This document shows positions 42,701 through 52,844 of a DNA stretch of 64,000 bases, one piece after another. The translations under genes were made by a program, and so were the position numbers. The notes under the pieces are model-generated. The model saw only the letters and a program-made list of their open reading frames with translations. It made no database searches and was not told where the DNA came from. Numbering within the stretch: position 1 is the stretch's first letter; each line of letters opens with the position of its first letter. This DNA is from Pyropia yezoensis (lineage: Eukaryota > Rhodophyta > Bangiophyceae > Bangiales > Bangiaceae): positions 18,647,346-18,711,345 of the forward strand of contig CM020618.1 of the NCBI GenBank assembly GCA_009829735.1. The letters are read 5' to 3'.

Positions 42701-43297
42701 ACGTGCGTGCCCTCCGCCGGCCGCCCGCTGGCGGGGGGCCCCCTGGCCCCACTTTCGTCGAGTGCCCGCTACCTCCCCTTTTGGGGGGGGAACCGGGCGC
42801 CCCGACCTGAATCCGCGCGAGGGTCACCACCCAGTGCCGTTCCATCGCCACCGCTGCAGCCGCAGTTAACGTTGCCGTCAACGCCCGGCATCGCGGTGGC
42901 GGGTGGCGTGGTAGGTGGCGGTGGCGGCCGGGGAAGGAGGCTGTGTGACAAAGTGGGCCGTCTTTGCGCCGCCGCCGAGGCGGGCGTCGTCTTCGTGGCG
43001 ACGTGTGCCGCTGGTTGGACGGCGGCGTCTGCCTGTACCGGTCGTGACAGGGCAGTGGCGGGCGATCTGGCAGTCGCGGCCGCGGACGTGCGGCCCCGGG
43101 CCTCCGAGGTGGCGCTAGCGGCCGGCGACCGCGGCATGCTGAAGGAAGCGGGCGGTGGCGGGATGACCGCGGCGGCATGGTTGGCCGCGTTCCCTCGAAC
43201 TCTTGTTGAGAGCCTCTTACCACACGACTTATACGTGTGCACCGTGGTGCTCCTCCGGCGGCTCCTAGCCTTTGGGCGGGAACACCGCCGGAGTTAG
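42668..43297 (+). CDS. hypothetical protein
   Basis: The ATG at 42668 gives 209 residues: a Ser/Pro-rich N terminus, a Gly-rich linker, then a helical region (GRLCAAAEAGVVFVATCAAG, WLAAFPRTLVESLLPHDLYV, CTVVLLRRLLAFG). The same frame continues after the TAG at 43295 for about 50 coding-like residues (VGAFPLGKELTEAFAPLAAL), so the protein may be longer and split by a nonsense change or intron. The helical block is loosely cyclin-like, but no signature is present. No function is proposed. Confidence 0.35.
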   Translation: MSTTPPAPSPPTCVPSAGRPLAGGPLAPLSSSARYLPFWGGNRAPRPESARGSPPSAVPSPPLQPQLTLPSTPGIAVAGGVVGGGGGRGRRLCDKVGRLCAAAEAGVVFVATCAAGWTAASACTGRDRAVAGDLAVAAADVRPRASEVALAAGDRGMLKEAGGGGMTAAAWLAAFPRTLVESLLPHDLYVCTVVLLRRLLAFGREHRRS

Positions 43298-43537
43298 CAC
43301 CTGGGCAGCACTGTCAAAGTCGGCGCTTTCCCGCTAGGGAAAGAGCTGACTGAGGCATTTGCGCCCTTGGCAGCACTGACGGTGGTTGCTCCTCCCCACA
43401 GGGGAGAAGCAATCGTCGTCACGGGCGCCTTCGGTAGCACCGCTGAGAAGTGAGATGGGGGGTCCAATGGGGGTCAGGGGGGCGAGCGGATGGCGTGAGG
43501 TGGAACAGCCCGCAGGGGCGGTTGGGGAAGGCTTCCC

Positions 43538-44345
43538 GTGGTCTTTGCGCGGGGGGGAGGACGGGGGCTGGGTGTGGCAGCGTCGGTGGCGACGCGCCAC
43601 CGCTCCGGCAGCGGCAGCCGCCGACGTTTCGGTGGTCGCGGGAGGGGGGGGGAGGCTGCGACATCTGCCATGGCCGCCGCAGCGGCCGCGGCCGTGGTGT
43701 GGCGCTTTGCGGCGACGGCGGCACAGGGCGGAAAGAACGTCTCGCCCGCGACGGGTTGGAGGGCGGATGCCGCAGCGGCGATGGCCAGCTGGGGTGACCT
43801 GGTGCATTCTCCACGCGCCTCCCCCCCCCCCCTGTGTGCAGCGCCAGTACCTGGTACCTCGGGAAACGCCACGGCGTGCGCGTTCCCGGAGTGGCTGCCG
43901 CTGTGGCGGCGAGTCCCCCCTGCGCTGGCACTGGCAGCGGCGCTCATGGCCACATTCGCCTGCATCCTGGCCGCCGCGGCCCTCTCGGTTGTGCGTTAGC
44001 GATCTTGGGGGGGGGGAAGGGGGTGGCAAGGCTGCCGCGGCCGCCGCAGCGGCCGCATCTGTGGCACAGCGCCTGGCCGCGAAGGCGGCAGAGGGTAGGG
44101 GGGATGAATCGGCCGCGGCGGAGCGTCTCGCGGCGGCGATGGGGCGCAGAAGTGGCCGATTGGGCGGAAAGAAGCGCGAGCGGCGGCAGCTTTGGGTTTG
44201 GCGGGCGGCGGCAACGGCAGCGGCTGAGCTCTGGGTGGCAGATTGGGCTGCCTCCCTCGAGGGGCTTGCCTCGGCCTATGGAGAGGCTTCGCCGCGCTTC
44301 GGGGAGAGAGACCCGTTCGCCCTTGACTTCGCACCGCCATCTATT
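43538..44345 (+). CDS. possible continuation or separate hypothetical protein, frame-broken
   Basis: A frame at 43538-43999 ends with a hydrophobic segment that could span a membrane (PPALALAAALMATFACILAA). A second, overlapping frame at about 44020-44345 looks coding-like (SVAQRLAAKAAEGRGDESAA, KKRERRQLWVW, ELWVADWAASLEGLASAYGE). Neither has a known domain. These may be exons of the gene beginning at 42668. Confidence 0.25.
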
Positions 44346-44625
44346 CGGCACTCCCTGCTTCTGCTCCCTACTTCGTGCTCTTGTCAACGCGAGGGGCAGT
44401 GGAGCGCTACGGCGCCACTGATTACGCCGCCGGCCGTGCTGCTTGGCCATGCGCGCCCGCCCGCCCGCCCGCCCGCCCATCTACCAGCCTGCCCGCCCGC
44501 CTGCCCCTCCTTAGCTGCTGCTCTTATGCTGCGTCTGCTGCTGCCGCCGCTGCCGTAGACTACCCGGCAAGTCCGCCACCCCCCCGGCACTCGCACCAAC
44601 CGCAAGGCCTCACACTGGGGCGGTA

Positions 44626-45282
44626 ATGTGCACATACCGGCGCGCGGGTGGCGCTGGGGCGAGGCGGGGAAGGGACAGGCGGCGAGCGAGGGGGAGTGTG
44701 TCCCCGCCCGCGGCTGCGTGTGCGGCCGCCGCTTGTGTGGGCCCACCATCACTGAAAGTGGTACCTCTCCTCCCGAGCACGTCGCCGCCCCCACCGCCGT
44801 CCCCAGCCGCGTCGGCGTGCCCGCCGCCCGAGGCTGGCCATCCTCCGCCGCCGCCGCCCCCACAGCCCTTATCTCCGCCGCCGCCGCAGCTGCCCCGCAC
44901 CCCGAGCGCCCGCCCGCTGCTGCGGTCGGAGCCCGCGGTTGAGTCGTCGGGGGTCCTGACCTCCCGGTGGGGCGGGAGCGGCGGCAGCAGCGTCGGAGGG
45001 ACCGGGCGCGCGGCACCGGGCAATCCCTGCCCCCATCCCTGCTCCTCCTTCCCCCCGGCAACCTTTCCTGACGAGAGCGGCCGCCGCGGCGGGCTGGCGC
45101 CGCTGCGGTGGCCGTTGCCGCCCTTGTCGCCGCCGCCGCTGCCTCACAACGGGCGAGGCATGTCAACGGCGGAAAACTTCCTCAATCCTCGCTCACCTCC
45201 CCTCCCCCCTCTCCCCCTTTCCCCTCCAGGCGCAGGGGGGAGCGACGGCCGCGGCCGCTGGTTGTGGCAGCGGCGGCGGTAG
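44626..45282 (+). CDS. Pro-rich hypothetical protein
   Basis: The ATG at 44626 gives 218 residues, Pro/Ser/Ala-rich with no recognised domain. A parallel frame ends in a plausible C terminus (RLSNVASPLNRYYKEAHAGG, stop near 45395), so the real 3' end may lie there after splicing at a cccctccag acceptor (45229). Opposite-strand frames are also open. Confidence 0.25.
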   Translation: MCTYRRAGGAGARRGRDRRRARGSVSPPAAACAAAACVGPPSLKVVPLLPSTSPPPPPSPAASACPPPEAGHPPPPPPPQPLSPPPPQLPRTPSARPLLRSEPAVESSGVLTSRWGGSGGSSVGGTGRAAPGNPCPHPCSSFPPATFPDESGRRGGLAPLRWPLPPLSPPPLPHNGRGMSTAENFLNPRSPPLPPLPLSPPGAGGSDGRGRWLWQRRR

Positions 45283-45483
45283 AGGCGCCCATGGGCGGCC
45301 GCTCCGGCCCACGGCTGTCCAACGTGGCCAGCCCCCTCAACAGGTACTACAAGGAGGCGCACGCGGGGGGAAGGGAAGGGGCTGCTGAGGGGTGAGGTAT
45401 CGGCCCAGATGGCGGGCACTCTCGTGCCACGGCAGCGGCGGCGGCGGCGGCGGCGCCACAGGCTGTCGTCAGCGGCACCACTA

Positions 45484-46426
45484 CAGTACGAGGCCAATAA
45501 TATTTCCACCCCCTCCAAATTTGGTCTCGACCGCCCCTCTTCTTGCGTCTCATACTCGGCTATAAAGCAACGCCCCAGGGGTTTCTTGGGCTCGCTGTGC
45601 TCCTGAGGACGTCTTCTATCTTGGTGAGTCAACACATTGCCACCTCCTCTGAACTCACGGCGTAGAGCTGGCCTCAGGTTGGACAGAGTCGGGCACAGGA
45701 AAATCTGGACAGTGCCACTCCTGCAGCCTTGTAGCAGTGCTGTTCTGAGCATACGACTTCTTCATCAAGACACAGATGATGTGCCCGTATTGTACGAGTG
45801 CCGTATGTATCTTTCCCGCAGCGTCTGTGGCAGACGCACATCATTTTCTCCCTTGGGGACTGAGACAGCCGGAGCTCCTGTTCTTTCATCGCCTCGTGCT
45901 GCGGAACGACAGGGATGGAATTGCTCTTGAGGGGTACCCATGTCCCTAGCGAACTGCGTTCCGTGTAGGTGAATCCTCTATCCCCTCTCTAGTTACCAGT
46001 ACCGAAGCCTTACAAGGTTGCGACCCCCGGCCCGTACATGAGTCGGCCATGACAATGGGAGAACATCGTTTGCATCTGCCACAGATGCTGCGGGAAAGAT
46101 ACATACGGCACTCATGAAATATGAGCACACCATCTGTGTCCTGATGAAGAAGTCGTATGCTCAGAACAGCACTGCTACAAGGCTGCAGGAGTGGCACTGT
46201 CCAGATTTTCCTGTGCCCGACTCTGTCCAACCTGAGGCCAGCTCTACGCCGTGAGTTCAGAGGAGGTGGCAATGAGTTGACTCAAAAATATAGAAGACGA
46301 CCTCAGGAGGACAGCGAGCCCAAGAAACCCCCCCGGGCGTTGCTTTATAGCCGAGTATGAGACGCAAGAAGGGGGGCGGTCGAGACCAAACTTGGAGGGG
46401 GTGGAAATATTATTGGCCTCGTACTG
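45484..46426. mobile_element. 943-bp foldback (palindromic) element, Tc1/mariner-type ends
   Basis: Two arms of about 365 bp (45484-45847 and 46062-46426) are inverted copies of each other with few differences, around a loop of about 215 bp. The outer ends start cagtacgaggccaataat on both strands. The element is flanked by TA on both sides (45482-45483 and 46427-46428), the target duplication of the Tc1/mariner superfamily. There is no transposase inside, so it is nonautonomous. A transcript through it could fold into a very long hairpin. Confidence 0.85.
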
Positions 46427-46702
46427 TACAGTCGATCACCGACCTTGTACCACCCCTGTGTAAGCCCAGGTGGGCCTATAACAAATTGCCCGACTGTCTT
46501 TCACAGTCATTCAGAGCAGCGAGCGAGGCGCGGGCGGCTTTTCTGGAGCGATTGATTGGCGAGCACGCACCTGGCGTCGTGTTGCTGGCAGCTGTAATGC
46601 TTGCCATAGGGGTGGGTCATCATCGGGGAATGACTGTACCCCCATGGACCGACTGCGGGGGGGTTCGGGCGACACCCCCCCCCCCCCGTGGGGGCGCTCC
46701 CC

Positions 46703-46748
46703 ATTGGCTAGTCTCATACCGGATCGGATCCGGACTCAGCTGACAGTA
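46703..46748 (+). repeat. 57-bp dispersed repeat, copy 2
   Basis: Matches 42034-42090 in the same orientation, with flanks that differ. Confidence 0.75.
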
Positions 46749-46991
46749 CTCCATCAGTATAATAGAACTCAGCGCCTCAAGTGGGGAACAGACAAGCGAA
46801 ATAGAGTGATCCTCTGAGTGTTCTGGCGGGAGAAAAACATTGAATGGTCGCCACGACAGAAGCCTTAGCCCGATCAGTGTGGTCGTCGTCGCCGCCACAC
46901 TATTGTCACATGCTCTCCCGCCCGGGTGCTCCCCGCTCGTTTACCCCGGCTTTGCGAACCTCTCCTTCCGGTTGAGTACGCGAGCGAAGCC

Positions 46992-48073
46992 ATGGCAAGC
47001 GGCATTCGCCGTTCTGCGCGCTCTGCGAGCACTGCGCGCACTGCGCGCTCTCCCCGTCCCTCTCATCGAATCACTCGAGGCGTTCTTGCCGACCCTATGG
47101 GTGCCGCGTCTGCTCCCAGCGGACCCGCGGGCCGCGTTACTCCACCCACTTTTGGCGGTGATCCAAGTGCAGCCAGTTGTGCCGCTTCCTCACCCAACGA
47201 TGCGATATTTCCGCACGCTGCGGTGCCCCCCCCTCCTCCCAGGACGCACCATCCCCGTTGCGCCTCCTCCCGCACGCGTGCCGGTGCTGCTGTCTCTGCC
47301 GTCGCCGCCCCTTCCCCTCGTGGCCAGGCAGCTCTTCTTGAAGGTGTAGACCCTCCTGCTGGTGGCGACGCAACTGCCCCTGCCGTCGCCGCCCCTCGCC
47401 CGCGCAGCCGTGCAGCCCTACCTCTGGTAGCAGCGCGTCATGTCCGTGTCGCCGTCGTCACCCTTTCCCTCCGGGACCGCGCAGCTCTACCTCTGGCTGT
47501 ATCCCCTAACGCTCGTGGAGGTGCTGCTGCCGCTGCTGGGGTGCCCTCTCTTTCTCGTGGCCGTGCTGCTCTGCCTCCTCGAGGTGCCGCTCCCAATGCC
47601 CGCCTGGGAAGGGCGGGCGGCGTGCATGGAACCCCCCCGCCTAGCTGCACAAGGACTGCGCTTATTGACAGCAGTGCTGAGACTGACGAAATGGAGCTGT
47701 ACATGCGCGCCTCAATGGACACGTGGACGGGGGGGGGTCCGACGGAACTGGTATTTCCCTCGTGGCTGCGTGTCCCTACCTGGTCCCGGTATCCCTCGCA
47801 CTCCTGGAAAGCCCCGATACGCATCGCCATGAGCTTCTGGCGCTGTGTGCGGCGAGGGCTCTTCCGGTCGACACGAACGCTTCAAAGGCAGTGCTGCGCG
47901 CGAGGTTGGTGGCTTTCAACCTGTCTACCCGCACCGTGTGGTGTGCTCGTGTCCAGCTGCTAGCGAAGCACGTTGGCGGGACGCTCTCGTGGACCGGTCC
48001 CGTATGCTACCAGTTCAAGCCGCCATGGTCCACCGGGTGTCTGTTCCTGCTTCTTCTGAGGCCCCTTTCTTGA
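46992..48073 (+). CDS. SAP-domain protein (probable mobile-element ORF), frame break at a G run
   Basis: The ATG at 46992 begins a basic Arg/Ser/Thr-rich start (MASGIRRSARSASTARTARS), then a Pro/Ala/Ser-rich region with four loose repeats of an R-AALPL type (47300-47600). It continues to DEMELYMRASMDTWTGG. A 9-G run (47729-47737) breaks the frame; the next frame reads GTGISLVAACPYLVPVSLAL and then a SAP motif, HELLALCAARALPVDTNASK followed by AVLRARL (about 47825-47905). SAP motifs bind DNA, usually AT-rich. Later frames (to about 48150) are also coding-like. The gene lies upstream of a second plus ORF and faces a tyrosine recombinase, suggesting one element. The G-run break may be a base-count error. 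Confidence 0.45.
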
Positions 48074-48239
48074 TCAGCCAGAGCCCGCCCCGTCTTCCGT
48101 TGATACCGCTTATGTCGGTAGGAGCTCCAGCCGCTGCATATGCGCGCCCATAGCCCGTATCTATGGCTACTGTACGCGCCGAACGGGCGCCCTGCGCAAG
48201 TGGTGAGCGGTCCCCTCGTCACCGCCTGCTCTAACGCCG

Positions 48240-48480
48240 CCACCCTCTGCTCTACCTCGGTCACCTCCTGCTCATCCGCCGCCAGCGCCTGCTCCCCAAG
48301 TTAGCTCCGCTGGGCCGTCTCGTACAATACGAGCACCGAGTACACCTCCTGACCCAGCACTTCCCACGTCTTCATGCTTTGCTGTACCTCAGGATCTGGG
48401 AAGCCTGGGGTCTGGCACGGCCGGTCTGGCGCAGTTTGCTTATCAGCTAGCGCAAAGCCTGCACGAGTGAGATGTTGAGG
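48240..48480 (+). other. probable exon or frame-broken coding block
   Basis: A plus frame reads PPAPAPQVSSAGPSRTIRAP, then LGSLGSGTAGLAQFAYQLAQ and, past a TGA at about 48468, DVEAQRQEQSVSIGLQQLHT. Composition is protein-like and leads toward the ORF at 48587, so it may be its N-terminal part. Confidence 0.3.
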
Positions 48481-48586
48481 CACAACGTCAGGAGCAGTCG
48501 GTCTCCATAGGTCTCCAGCAGCTTCACACAGCTGTTTCCAACCTCTGCAGTCGGCAGCCTACTCGCAGACGGTGCAGCTGACGAGA

Positions 48587-49480
48587 ATGGAGCAAACGTT
48601 GGTGGGGCTCGAACGGGCGAGGCCTGGGGCAATGGCGCGCCCTCGCTCCTCCTCCCCTGAGCAGCAGCCTCCAAAGAAGAAGCGGCCGAAGCGCGGCAGC
48701 GCCCGTGTTGTTGAGCAGATGATTGACGGTGCTGCTCCTGCTCTGACGAAATCCCCTCCAAGTACTGTCACTCCAGGTCCTGAGCTGTCGGACGACCGGG
48801 GAGTTGACTCTGCATCTTCTTGTGAAACTGGGCTGTCAAGGAAGTTGAGCTTCATCCCTCTTGTTCATGGCCTCTTGATGGAGCCGGAGCTGTTGAGCGA
48901 CACGATGGTCACGGCTCCTCTATTTACGCAGCTCACCTACATGTTGCGCCTGGCGCACGTTTCGGCTGGTGAGGCAGGCATCTTCGGATCATACGCCGCC
49001 AAAAGGCTCCACTCTGTTGCGCAGGGTCGAGTAGAGGAGGCCTCCGCCGCCCGTGGAGTGACTTCCGGCGTCAACATGGAGAAGGCGGCCAAGATAGACA
49101 ACGTCATTGCGAACAAGGCTGACAGTGACGTGCGTGTTCTGTGGTGGGTCCACTCCGTCTTACCAGAGAAGCTCGGGGGTGTGGCGCAGGAGGCATCTGC
49201 AGAGGCCATGCGTGCTGTCCCGTTATCGCCATCTGACGGGGACAAGCTGACGGCGGCTTTGGATGCGCAAGCAGAGTTCTTGGCCAAGACAGGCTTCAAG
49301 ATCCCAGCAAAGATGACGTACAGTGCCTTGCGCAAGGTGCTGAATAAGCTGGCCGTCCATGACCGGGCTGTGTCAAGGGTGGAGCAGATACTGTCTTCGT
49401 CACCATTCAAAGAGAGGCTCGCAGCCGCGATGAAGAACATTGGCAAGACCTACCTTGAGCCCAAAGTGGCACCACCATAA
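48587..49480 (+). CDS. second ORF of the putative tyrosine-recombinase element, unknown function
   Basis: The ATG at 48587 gives 297 residues. There is a basic, nuclear-localisation-like stretch near residue 30 (PPKKKRPKRGSARVVEQM), then a mostly helical body (LFTQLTYMLRLAHVSAGEAG, SDVRVLWWVHSVLPEKLGG) and a basic C terminus (SPFKERLAAAMKNIGKTYLE). The reading frame is intact and codon use is less GC-extreme than in the host genes. No known domain is recognised. It converges on the recombinase gene, whose stop is 138 bp away. Confidence 0.5.
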   Translation: MEQTLVGLERARPGAMARPRSSSPEQQPPKKKRPKRGSARVVEQMIDGAAPALTKSPPSTVTPGPELSDDRGVDSASSCETGLSRKLSFIPLVHGLLMEPELLSDTMVTAPLFTQLTYMLRLAHVSAGEAGIFGSYAAKRLHSVAQGRVEEASAARGVTSGVNMEKAAKIDNVIANKADSDVRVLWWVHSVLPEKLGGVAQEASAEAMRAVPLSPSDGDKLTAALDAQAEFLAKTGFKIPAKMTYSALRKVLNKLAVHDRAVSRVEQILSSSPFKERLAAAMKNIGKTYLEPKVAPP

Positions 49481-49618
49481 AGAAGCTCCTTCTCCAGGTT
49501 CTCACTGCTGACGTGCGGAGTGGGAGGCAAAGGGTCACGTGGCAACGAGCAGCGCAAGAATCCAGGCAGGGGTTTATTACCAACACCCACTCAAGCGATA
49601 CACTTAGTCACGTACAGG

Positions 49619-51831
49619 TCACTCGGGCTGGTTGTCATCATCCGCCGGCCCCGTTCCGTTGCGCAAGACTAGAGTTACCTCACCAAGAAGGCGCGCCAGC
49701 TTGTCCACGGACTTGCGCTCAAACTCAGCCACCTCTTGGTGAGAAGGCCCCTCGTCAGACGCCACAATGGTGCGCAAATGGCAAAGATTGGATATGACCC
49801 ACTCGCTATGCACCTGCGTCTTTTGGGCAACAGCCTGCATCACCGAGTCGATGCGGTAGGAGCGCAAGGTAGATCGCAGCGTCCCGCGAGCGTGCATATT
49901 GGTCAGGTACACCAAGAAGCTGTCGCTGTTTGCCTTCCAGTGTCCAAGCCACATCACCAGCTCGTAGTCGCCTGTGCGGTCAAACAGGTTCTGCGCACCG
50001 CCGCGTCGGAACATATACATGCGACAGGGCGTCTTCCCGTTGACACGGCTCTCTCCGACGCGGGTGCTGTCGGCGGCAAAGCGGGAGTGAATTTCGTTCT
50101 CCGACATGGCCTTGATAGCACCAACGGCCCCGCGACGAGTACGCACAGTCGTCTACGTGAAGAGTGGGGTGTCGGCAAGAACCAGAGGGTCCATGGACAC
50201 CAGCGGGTGCTCCATTGCCATGCTGACGAGGCCCTGGTACAAGCTTGGCAGGTTCACGTGCTGCCCCGAGCACCGAATGACGTTGGACGCGCCCAGGTCA
50301 TCCCGCTCCGCACTCGAAACGACTGCAAAGCAGCTGTAGGCGCGCATGATGAGCACGTCGGACGTATTGTACCCGCGCTTGGTCACTCGAATCGCGACGT
50401 TAATAAAGCGATGATGCCCGTGGCTGCCAGAAAAAGAAAGCAAGGGCCATGCACATCGTGAGGAGACAGATCATCAGCGTATTGGTGACGGCACCAGTCA
50501 ACGTCAGGAAGCAGCTCTGACGTAGTGACGTGCATGCGAATGGCGTAACAGTAACACCCCCGAGCACGCCAGGACTTACAGGTTCATGAACTCCTGGTTT
50601 CTCGGCAAACTCAGGTCAAGCAGGGACACATCCTTGTGCTTCATGTTGATGAGGGACAAGGGCCGCGCGAGGGTCGTCCAGGCAAATGCGTAAAGGCAGT
50701 ACACGATGAAGTCTAATCTGGCCAACGAGGAAGGTACCTGCGACTGACCCGAGGAAGCCGACCCAGATGCGGCCCCACCGTTCTGTCCGACGGTTGCGCT
50801 AACGCCAGCCGCAACTGACGGTCTTGGCAGGTACGCCATGACCAGCGTGGCATACAAACGACGCATAATGGCCGTTGTAACCGGCGCGAAAGTCACTGAC
50901 TGCTCGCCATTGACCCGCGCGTGTTTCTCCGCTGCCCCCTTGTACCGCTTGACAATGTCTGTGTGCATTGGGTTCCCAATCATGACGCCAGGCTCCTCTC
51001 GTACCTTGGCCTCCTCAATCTGTTCCGCGGCGCCCTTCTTTTTCCACTCCGAGCCCCGCTGCTCACAGTCCGGTACAATCTTGGACCCTTCAGCAGTTCC
51101 GTCCATCATCGCCTCGCCAAACAGGAAAAATGTGCCGAAGAGTAATCCTCCAAAGTGAGCACAGTTATGGGAACCGACGAGGCAGCCACTGGGTACCCAC
51201 GCCATCGCGCCTCCAGGTAGAGCGTGAGGTACGACCTTGTCTCTGGAGTCATACAGCGGAGCACCCGTCGCACACGGTGGTCCAGGTGTCCCTGTGTCGG
51301 CGGTGGCTCCTTGGGGTCGTGGCAAACCGTGCGGCATAAGAAGTCAGCGAAAGAAATGGCGGTGCGCCGGCGTGTGGACCACGTCTTCATTGTGGCGTTA
51401 GTGCCTTCCACGCATGCAGCTGTTATGTCCTCCTCTTCGGCGTCAATGTCCCGCCGGCTCTTGCTGTTGGACGGCTGGGGCCAAGTCGCCACCGCCGCAC
51501 GCATCCACGCACATGTGGCCTTGTCCTTGTTGTCCCGCAGCTGGGCTGAAGTCGGCGGGCGTTAGTGCTTGTAGCCAACCTCAATAGTTGGGCTCACAAC
51601 ATCCGCGTCTTCAGCTACACTCCCGCCCGCCTCCGGGTGCGTATTTCCCTCCTCAAGATGGTTCCTGCCGACGTGCCCTGCGGCAGCACCAGTTCGCTCC
51701 ACCGCGTCACCTGCTCCAGCGACGGTAGACTGCGCGACAGATTCGACTCCCTCAGGTCCCACCGGCGAGATCTTCTCTGTCTGCTGCGCATTCACCGGCA
51801 CATCTTGAGCTGCTGCCTCTTGTGAAAGCAT
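49619..51831 (-). CDS. tyrosine recombinase of a Crypton-like or other YR element
   Basis: A tyrosine recombinase cuts and rejoins DNA through a covalent phosphotyrosine. The ATG is at 51831. A 57-nt intron (51541-51597: donor gtgagc, branch-like cactaac, acceptor cccag) keeps the frame. A frame change occurs near 51120-51135. A second intron (50424-50579, 156 nt: donor gtaagt, acceptor ttttctggcag) also keeps the frame. Box I has its Arg in ARPLSLINMKHKDV (about 50660). Box II is MYMFRRGGAQNLFDRTGD (about 50015), a Y-x-x-R variant of H-x-x-R, followed by MWLGHW (about 49945) and the probable nucleophile Tyr in SFLVYL (about 49915). One in-frame TAG (50153) lies between. The N-terminal part is probably DNA-binding. 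No reverse transcriptase is nearby, which favours Crypton over DIRS. Confidence 0.7.
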
Positions 51832-52483
51832 ATGCGCAAGCTACGCCGCTTGATGCATAGGCAATGTGGGCACGATGTTCTCACGGTCAATGGATGCCCC
51901 AGCCAGATCCCGGCCTGCCTCATCCAATAAGGAGTTCATGGCACCACTCAGTCCCCTGTTCATCTCAAGTCGATCAGCGTGCTGAGAAAGAGGCGGAAGA
52001 GTCGAGAAGCGGCAGTCTTTACACGAACGTCTTGCGCAGGCCGCTAGGGGAGCAGCCTTGCCGGCGCCTACGCTTTACGCGCCGGTGCAAGAGTCCCCCT
52101 ATTCCAGCCAATTGCGGCCTGGAAGCGCCTCCCTGAAGCGACGTGGCACAGTACGCCCGGGGGAGGGAGGGGCACCGCGCTGAGGGCCGCCAAACGTGCG
52201 CGGCGGCTTGAGGTGTTGCACGTCGTTGCCGCGAGAGATCTCAAAGTGGGTTTGGGGGCAGAGGGGATGTAGCTGGCCTCTCAGGATCGACCGCGACCGA
52301 CAGATGTTGGCCAAGCGGCGGCGCACCGAACAGGCGCGCAGAGCGTTACAGGGAGGCGCGGCGCCAGATCCGCCGCACTCGATTAGGGGGTGGGGGGATT
52401 GGAAAGGGAGTAAAAGGATTAGCGAAGAGGTCGGGGGATTAATCAGAGGGAGAGTTCCACCGCGGCTCCGCAACTCGCAGGAG
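51832..52483. other. intergenic, nothing recognised
   Basis: Contains the region upstream of the recombinase start and sequence up to the LTR at 52484. No domain-bearing frame is present. The boundary of the recombinase element should lie here but no repeat marks it. Confidence 0.4.
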
Positions 52484-52844
52484 TGTAGCACAATAGGAAT
52501 CCGTCGCACGTCCACTCTCAGGGAACACTTACCAAGGGGGATCGGCACCAACGTCACCGGGAGGCCACGGTTGCTGTCCTTAGAGCGCAAGCCACGGATC
52601 AAGATGGAAGCCCAAATGGGAGGGGGTTGTTGTTCTACCATGGCCGGCGGTAGATCCGTCCCCGGCCCCCTCGTTATAAACCCTCGGAGACACCACTAAC
52701 TACCCTCCACCCCAAGATGCAAGTCCCTCTGGTCATACGTAACCCGCAGATACCGTGACCAGTACGAACTCCCAAATTGAAAGTTACGGGATATAAGTAG
52801 CCCCCCTGAATTAGGGTCACAATACGGTCATCCATATTGCTACA
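52484..52844 (+). repeat. 5' LTR of Ty3/gypsy element B
   Basis: 361 bp, tgtagcacaatagg ... ttgctaca, closely similar to the solo LTR (25997) and the LTR of fragment A (33111). Ends tg/ca are typical. The matching 3' LTR was not found within the window. Confidence 0.9.

Noticed and set aside
45637..46272. Identical short ORFs in the two foldback arms (about 100 codons)
   Set aside because: They arise because the arms are inverted copies; no domain and no evidence of coding.
45600..46300. Palindromic arms considered as spliceosomal snRNA genes
   Set aside because: The arms contain no recognisable U1, U2, U4, U5 or U6 core sequences, and the structure is explained by a foldback transposon.
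51148..51196. 49-nt intron to explain the frame change in the recombinase
   Set aside because: Splicing it would lead into the third, non-recombinase frame, so it does not restore the protein; a frameshift near 51120-51135 fits better.
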